Assembly: GCF_020715685.1 (NCBI RefSeq)
Contig: NZ_CP085840.1
Coordinates: 930,001-994,000 of the forward strand
Source of the DNA: Dermatobacter hominis
Lineage (GTDB): Bacteria > Actinomycetota > Acidimicrobiia > Acidimicrobiales > Microtrichaceae
Direction: 5' to 3'
DNA: 64,000 bases
The translations under genes were made by a program, and so were the position numbers. Numbering within the stretch: position 1 is the stretch's first letter; the number at the start of each line of letters is the position of its first letter. A model generated the notes under the pieces. That model ran no database searches and was not told the DNA's origin. It saw only the letters and a program-made list of their open reading frames with translations. Below are positions 59,454 to 64,000 of the stretch, one piece after another.

Positions 59454-61957
59454 AGCGCGCCGGACTCGATCATGTTGTCGAGCTCCTCGGGCGTCATGAG
59501 CACGTCCCGGGCCTTCGACCCCTCGGACGGACCGACGACGCCCCGCTCCTCGAGCAGGTCCATGAGCCGGCCGGCCCGGGCGAAGCCGACCTTGAGCTTG
59601 CGCTGCAGCATCGAGGTCGAGCCGAGCTGGCTGCGCACGACGAGCTCCATGGCCTGCGTGAGCAGCTCGTCGTCGTCGCCCCCGGTCGTGCCGCCGCCAC
59701 CCGGACCACCGGAGTCCTCGGAGCCCTGCACGTCGGAGACGTACTGCGACTCGACGTCGGGCGCCTGGCGGCGCCACGAGGACACGATGGACTGGACCTC
59801 GGACTCCTCGACCCAGGCGCCCTGGATGCGCTCGGGTGCGCTGGAGCCGCCCTCGAGGAGGAGCATGTCGCCGCGGCCGACCAGCCGCTCGGCGCCGCCC
59901 TGGTCGAGGATCACCTTGGAGTCGGTCGCCGAGGCCACTGCGAAGGCGAGCCGGGCCGGCACGTTGGCCTTGATGACGCCGGTGATCACGTTGACCGACG
60001 GGCGCTGGGTGGCGATGACGAGGTGCAGGCCCACGGCGCGGGCCATCTGCGCGATGCGGCAGATCGACTCCTCGACGTCTCTCGGGGCCACCATCATCAG
60101 GTCGGCGAGCTCGTCGACGACGATCAGGATGAACGGGAGGCGCTCGTAGGTGCGCTCCTCACCCGGCTCGGCCTGCAGCTCGCCCTTGTCGAACTTGGCG
60201 TTGTAGCCGGTGATGTCGCGGACGCCGACCTCGGACAGGAGGTCGTAGCGCCGCTCCATCTCCTTGACGGCCCAGTTCAGGGCGTTGGCGGCCTTCTTCG
60301 GGTTGGCCACCACCTGCGTGAGCAGGTGCGGGATCCGGTTGTACTGGGTGAGCTCGACCCGCTTGGGGTCGATGAGGATCATCCGGACCTGCTCCGGCGT
60401 GGCGCGCATCATCACCGAGGTGATGATCGAGTTGATGCAGCTCGACTTGCCCGCACCGGTCTGGCCGGCGATGAGGAGGTGCGGCATGGTCGCCAGGTTC
60501 ATCAGCTTGGCGATGCCGTTGATGTCCCGGCCGACGGCGACCTGCAGCGGGTGCGTGGCCCTGCGGGCCTCCTCGGAGGTGAGGATGTCGCCGAGGTTCA
60601 CGACGACCCGGTCGGCGTTGGGCACCTCGACGCCGATGGCCTGCCGGCCCGGGATCGGCGCCAGGATGCGGACGTCGGGCGACGCCATGGCGTAGGCGAT
60701 GTCCTTGTGCAGCGACGTGACGCGGGCGACCTTCACGCCGGTGCCGAGCTCGAGCTCGTAGCGGGTCACGGTCGGGCCGACGGTCATGCCGACGATCCGG
60801 GTCTGCACGCCGTGCTCGGCCAGCGCCGACACCAGCACCTGGGCCCGCGCCTCGACGGCCTTGGTGTCGACGTCGCGTCGGCCGGAGAGCGACAGGAGCT
60901 TGACCGACGGCAGCTTCCACGCGGACCCGGCCACGCCGGGCGGCAGCTCGATCTCGAGCTGGGTCGGGTCGACCTCGGTGTCGGCGACGACGACCGACGG
61001 CGTCGCCGTCTTCTTGGAGCGGGTGCGCTTCGGCTTGGCCGGCGCGTCGACGTCCTGGTCGTAGAGGACCGCGGTGTGCTCGGCCTCGTCGGCCTCGCCG
61101 TCGTCGTCGGCCGGCGGACCGACCCGGAACAGGTCCGAGAGCCACGACGTGAGCGCCCGCCAGAGCGGGCCGACGCCGCGACCGACGTCGTGGCCGACGG
61201 TGCGCAGCGACCGGCCGCTGAGGAGGCTGGCCGACAGCAGGGCCAGGACGACCAGCACGGCGAGCGCGCCCCAGCGTCCGACCAGACGCTCGAACACGCC
61301 CGCGACGCCGGCGCCGACCAGGCCACCGGCCTCGGCGTACGCATCGAGCCCGTCGGGCTCAATGCTGCGGTCCTGCCCGAGGGCGACGTCGAGCAGCCCC
61401 AGGAGCGTGAGCGTCCCGAGCACGCCGCCGACGAGCCGGCGGAGCCGGGCGACGTGGCGCTCGTGCGGGTCGAGGGCCCCCTCGTCGTACTCGTCGGGGG
61501 CGACGTCGAGGTGGTCGGCGGTCAGGTCGACGTCGGTGCGACGCGGCCCGACGATGACGAGGACGCCCCCGGCGACGAGGGCCGGCGGCAGCAGCACGTC
61601 GAGGCGGCCGAGCAGCCCGGCGGCGAGGGACGCCACGCCCGAGCCGAGCGGCCCGGCGGCGCCGGCGTAGATGCCGATGGCGGCGACGACGCCGAACAGG
61701 ACCAGGACCAGGCCGGCGATGTCGTGGCCGTGGCCGTCGAGCAGGACGCCCAGCCCCGGTGTGGTCCGCTCGGCGGTCGCGGCGCGGGACCGGCCGCTCG
61801 TCGAGCGCGACCGGCTCGACGACCGTGAGGTCGACCGGCGGGCGGCCGAGGAGCGGGACCCGCCCGACGACGACCGGCTCGTGCCGCTGCTCCGCCGGGT
61901 CGTGTCGCCGCTCCGCCGAGGAGTGGTCTTCTGCTTGCTCGCCACAGTGCCCGTCAC
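59450..61957 (-). CDS. ftsK: DNA translocase FtsK/SpoIIIE
   Basis: An 835-aa septal DNA translocase (GTG 61957 chosen; GGTGGG lies 4 nt upstream; GTG 61978 or 61942 are alternatives). An Arg/Ser-rich N-terminal segment precedes four TM helices (about 70-245), then an acidic linker. The motor domain has Walker A IAGQTGAGKSS (about 478-488), Walker B VDELADLMM and QMARAVGLHLVIATQRPSV. The C-terminal winged-helix gamma domain (GSTSMLQRKLKVGFARAGRL) reads KOPS. It moves chromosome DNA through the division septum. The last codons overlap the ATL start. Confidence 0.95.
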   Translation of the reverse strand: MTGTVASKQKTTPRRSGDTTRRSSGTSRSSSGGSRSSAARRSTSRSSSRSRSTSGRSRAATAERTTPGLGVLLDGHGHDIAGLVLVLFGVVAAIGIYAGAAGPLGSGVASLAAGLLGRLDVLLPPALVAGGVLVIVGPRRTDVDLTADHLDVAPDEYDEGALDPHERHVARLRRLVGGVLGTLTLLGLLDVALGQDRSIEPDGLDAYAEAGGLVGAGVAGVFERLVGRWGALAVLVVLALLSASLLSGRSLRTVGHDVGRGVGPLWRALTSWLSDLFRVGPPADDDGEADEAEHTAVLYDQDVDAPAKPKRTRSKKTATPSVVVADTEVDPTQLEIELPPGVAGSAWKLPSVKLLSLSGRRDVDTKAVEARAQVLVSALAEHGVQTRIVGMTVGPTVTRYELELGTGVKVARVTSLHKDIAYAMASPDVRILAPIPGRQAIGVEVPNADRVVVNLGDILTSEEARRATHPLQVAVGRDINGIAKLMNLATMPHLLIAGQTGAGKSSCINSIITSVMMRATPEQVRMILIDPKRVELTQYNRIPHLLTQVVANPKKAANALNWAVKEMERRYDLLSEVGVRDITGYNAKFDKGELQAEPGEERTYERLPFILIVVDELADLMMVAPRDVEESICRIAQMARAVGLHLVIATQRPSVNVITGVIKANVPARLAFAVASATDSKVILDQGGAERLVGRGDMLLLEGGSSAPERIQGAWVEESEVQSIVSSWRRQAPDVESQYVSDVQGSEDSGGPGGGGTTGGDDDELLTQAMELVVRSQLGSTSMLQRKLKVGFARAGRLMDLLEERGVVGPSEGSKARDVLMTPEELDNMIESGAL

Positions 61958-62017
61958 GCTACCCACCGTGACCGACACCGCGGCGGAGCCCCGCCACGGA
62001 GGGGTTCCCGTCAGTCC

Positions 62018-62040
62018 CTAAGCGCGCTTAGTATCAGGGG
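62018..62040 (+). promoter_or_regulatory. operator palindrome and -10 of the Rieske gene; leaderless start
   Basis: A perfect 14-bp palindrome CTAAGCGCGCTTAG (62018-62031) overlaps TAGTAT (62029-62034), a -10 element that ends 6 nt before the ATG. Transcription should start at or next to the ATG, so the mRNA is probably leaderless. The palindrome is TetR-like in style. Confidence 0.6.
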
Positions 62041-63090
62041 ATGCTCGTCAGCGAGATCCCCGCCCTCCGGGACCACTGGTACCCGGTCGCCTACGCCGAC
62101 GCGGTCACCACCGAGCCGCTGCCCGTCCGGATCTTCGGCGAGCGCCACGTCGTCTGGCGCCCCGCCGCCGGTGCGCCGCCCGTGGCGGCGACCGACCGCT
62201 GCCCCCACCGGGCCGCCCGCCTGTCGCAGGGCTGGGTCGACGGCGGCACGCTGGTCTGCCCGTACCACGGGTGGCGCTACGACGCCGACGGGCGCTGCAC
62301 CGAGATCCCGGCCGCCGAGCCCGGCGTGCCGGTCCCGCCCCGGGCCTGCCTGCGCACCGACGCCGCCGGGGAGCGCTACGGCCTCGTCTGGATCTGCGTC
62401 GGCGACCCGTCGTCGGGCATCCCGGACCTGGGCGAGGCCGACGCCGAGGGCTACACGCTCATCCACGAGATGATGGAGGTCTGGTCGGCCAGCGCACCGC
62501 GCATCGTCGACAACGCGCTCGACGTGAGCCACGTGGCCTTCGTCCACCGGGGCTCGGTGGGCTCGGCGACCAACCCCCGGTTGTCGGACTACACCGTCGA
62601 GCGCGACGGCACGCGGCTGCGGTTCGAGGTCTCGTACGTGGCCGCCGTGCCCGAGCTGCAGAAGCGCAACACCGGCATCACCTCGGACCTGACGAGCCGC
62701 TCGACCGAGGCCGAGCTCGTCGAGCCGCTCGTGTTCCGCGGCAAGCTCACCTACCACGAGAACGGCCTCGAGCACGTCCTCTACAAGACGGCGACGCCGA
62801 TCGACGACGACACGACGCTCTTCTGCCAGTTCATCGCCCGCAACGACGACCCGTCGCCAGACCGCTGGGACGACATCTCGGCAATGGACCGCCAGGTGCA
62901 GGCCGAGGACAAGGCGCTGCTCGAGGAGATCGAGTCCGACCTGCCCACCGACGTCACGTCCGAGGTGCACATCAAGGCGGATCGCATGACCCTCGAGTAC
63001 CGCCGCATCCTCGGCGAGCTGGCCGAGCGGCCGGCGGGCGCGCCCGGCGGCGCCCCCGCCGAGGAGCCCGTCGCGGTGCGGGTGGGCTGA
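62041..63090 (+). CDS. Rieske [2Fe-2S] aromatic-ring/side-chain oxygenase
   Basis: A 349-aa Rieske non-haem iron oxygenase alpha subunit. The Rieske centre is CPHRAARLSQGW (C-x-H) and LVCPYHGWRYD (C-x2-H), about residues 53-82; the mononuclear iron site is DNALDVSHVAFVH (Asp and two His, about 157-169). Its shape resembles vanillate O-demethylase and pheophorbide-type oxygenases rather than dihydroxylating dioxygenases; no small subunit or reductase is visible. A F420-type oxidoreductase follows within 3 bp, so a small catabolic unit is likely. The start is at 62041, where the promoter -10 leaves no leader. Confidence 0.92.
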   Translation: MLVSEIPALRDHWYPVAYADAVTTEPLPVRIFGERHVVWRPAAGAPPVAATDRCPHRAARLSQGWVDGGTLVCPYHGWRYDADGRCTEIPAAEPGVPVPPRACLRTDAAGERYGLVWICVGDPSSGIPDLGEADAEGYTLIHEMMEVWSASAPRIVDNALDVSHVAFVHRGSVGSATNPRLSDYTVERDGTRLRFEVSYVAAVPELQKRNTGITSDLTSRSTEAELVEPLVFRGKLTYHENGLEHVLYKTATPIDDDTTLFCQFIARNDDPSPDRWDDISAMDRQVQAEDKALLEEIESDLPTDVTSEVHIKADRMTLEYRRILGELAERPAGAPGGAPAEEPVAVRVG

Positions 63091-63093
63091 GCC

Positions 63094-64000
63094 GTGCACG
63101 TCTCGATCCAGACCCCACCCGAGCACACCACCTACGCCGCGCTGCTCGACATCTGGCAGGCGGCCGACGAGCTCGGCTTCACCGGCGCCTACACCTTCGA
63201 CCACATGGTCCCCCTCAACGACGGGCCCTCGGGGCCCGACCCCGACGGGATCCCGGCCGGCCCGCAGCTCGAGGGCTGGATGGCGCTGGCCGCCCTCGCC
63301 TCGCACACCGCCCGGCTCGAGGTCGGCACGCTCGTCACCGGCGTCACCTACCGCCACCCGTCGGTGCTGGCGAAGATGGCCGTGACGCTCGACCGCATCA
63401 CCGACGGGCGGGCCGTGCTCGGCATCGGGGCGGCGTGGCACCAGGCCGAGCACGAGCGCTACGGCATCGCGTACCCCGAGGTCGGCGAGCGGATGGAGCG
63501 GCTCGACGAGGCCCTGCAGGTGTTCCGCCTGCTGTGCGCGGCCGGGGCCGACGGCGGCCGGGCCGACTTCGACGGCCGCTGGTACTCGCTCGACGACGCG
63601 CCGTTCGACCCGGGCCCGGTCCGGCCCGGCGGCATCCCGGTGCTGGTCGGCGGCAGCGGTCCCCGCCTCCTGCGACTCGTCGCCCGACGGGCCGACCGCT
63701 ACAACGGCTTCTGGGCGCCCTGGGAGTGGGGCGACGTGAACGCACGGCTCGACGACCTCCTGGCCGGCCGCGATCGCACGCCGGGGTCGCTGCAGCGCAC
63801 CGCGTTCGTGTTCGGCGAGCTGTCCGGCGACGCCACCGCCGAGGCCGCGCTCGTCGCCCACTTCGCCCGCCAGCGCGGCGGCACCGACGACGAGGTCCGG
63901 TCGCGCGTGCTCGTCGGATCGCCCGACCACATGGTCGAGGTGCTGCGCTCGTTCGCCGACGCCGGCGTGGACGGGGTGATCGTCAACCTCCGGTCGCCGG
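63094..64000 (+). CDS. LLM-class F420-dependent oxidoreductase (3' end cut by window)
   Basis: The frame from GTG 63094 stays open to the window end (302 residues visible). It begins VHVSIQTPPEH and contains LGFTGAYTFDHM, LEVGTLVTGVTYRHPSVLAKMAVTLDRITDGR and LGIGAAWHQAEHERYG, all hallmarks of the bacterial luciferase-like fold (F420 or FMN dependent). The end GVDGVIVNL is near the usual C-terminus, so only few residues should be missing. GTG lies 3 nt after the Rieske stop, so it is cotranscribed with it. Probable flavin/F420 oxidoreductase in the same pathway. Confidence 0.9.
   Translation, partial: MHVSIQTPPEHTTYAALLDIWQAADELGFTGAYTFDHMVPLNDGPSGPDPDGIPAGPQLEGWMALAALASHTARLEVGTLVTGVTYRHPSVLAKMAVTLDRITDGRAVLGIGAAWHQAEHERYGIAYPEVGERMERLDEALQVFRLLCAAGADGGRADFDGRWYSLDDAPFDPGPVRPGGIPVLVGGSGPRLLRLVARRADRYNGFWAPWEWGDVNARLDDLLAGRDRTPGSLQRTAFVFGELSGDATAEAALVAHFARQRGGTDDEVRSRVLVGSPDHMVEVLRSFADAGVDGVIVNLRSP

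Noticed and set aside
59454-59777. Upstream extension of the ATL frame inside ftsK
   Set aside because: No homology to MGMT; it is a shadow of ftsK on the same strand.

Overview
This is a chromosomal segment of a very GC-rich bacterium, most likely an actinobacterium. Supporting features are a CarD-type RNA polymerase regulator, SOS operators of the GAAC-N4-GTTC type, a B12-dependent NrdJ next to NrdR, an F420-type luciferase-like oxidoreductase, a mycothiol-type DinB/MDMPI protein, many GTG starts and a tRNA-Gly/Cys/Val set. The mixture would suit class Acidimicrobiia, but that placement is inference from gene content, not a phylogeny. I see no transposase, integrase, phage gene, CRISPR array or rRNA; nearly all of the window is ordinary chromosomal coding DNA.

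Layout. 0-9 kb: a DUF885 peptidase-like gene (cut by the window start), a molybdopterin oxidoreductase, an alpha/beta hydrolase, a CocE/NonD lipoprotein hydrolase, and a coupled pirin-MarR pair. 9-12.5 kb: tRNA-Gly(GCC), tRNA-Cys(GCA) and tRNA-Val(GAC) on the minus strand, with recQ and a membrane-protein gene lying between Cys and Val. 12.5-16.1 kb: small conserved actinobacterial proteins and a MutM/Nei-type glycosylase. 16.1-18.9 kb: a methionine operon (metX plus a transsulfuration-type PLP enzyme) behind a SAM riboswitch. 18.9-23.5 kb: a DNA methyltransferase, a DEAD-box helicase, and a PhyH dioxygenase overlapping a serine hydrolase. 23.5-27 kb: carD, glycosyltransferase, lipoprotein and lgt in one direction.

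27-35.2 kb holds small metabolism-related proteins, a nonapeptide-repeat protein coupled to an RDD membrane protein, a CAP-domain lipoprotein, and an OmpR-type two-component system coupled to a DUF4173 membrane protein. 35.2-41.4 kb is the deoxynucleotide/SOS region: nrdJ, nrdR, a LysM protein and lexA, with three perfect SOS boxes in front of lexA and a highly structured 480-bp gap in front of nrdJ. 41.4-57 kb, all minus strand, carries DAP/lysine biosynthesis (dapE, dapD, dapC, dapF) interleaved with tRNA and ribosome modification (miaB, miaA, hflX, rimO), recA, cinA and pgsA. The six genes miaB to dapC overlap end to end. 56-62 kb: SMP-30 hydrolase, secreted lipase-like lipoprotein, CDGSH/ferredoxin protein, alkyltransferase-like protein and ftsK. 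62-64 kb: a Rieske oxygenase and a luciferase-like oxidoreductase, the second cut by the window end.

The most interesting signals are the SAM riboswitch, the structured nrdJ/ribD-like divergent region, the 18-copy nonapeptide protein apparently split from its RDD partner, the C33 tRNA-Val, the RecQ-phosphoribosyltransferase fusion, the lack of recX behind recA (with two long inverted repeats in its place), a degenerate kinase-like protein inside the miaB-miaA operon, and a palindromic operator overlapping an apparently leaderless promoter at the Rieske gene.
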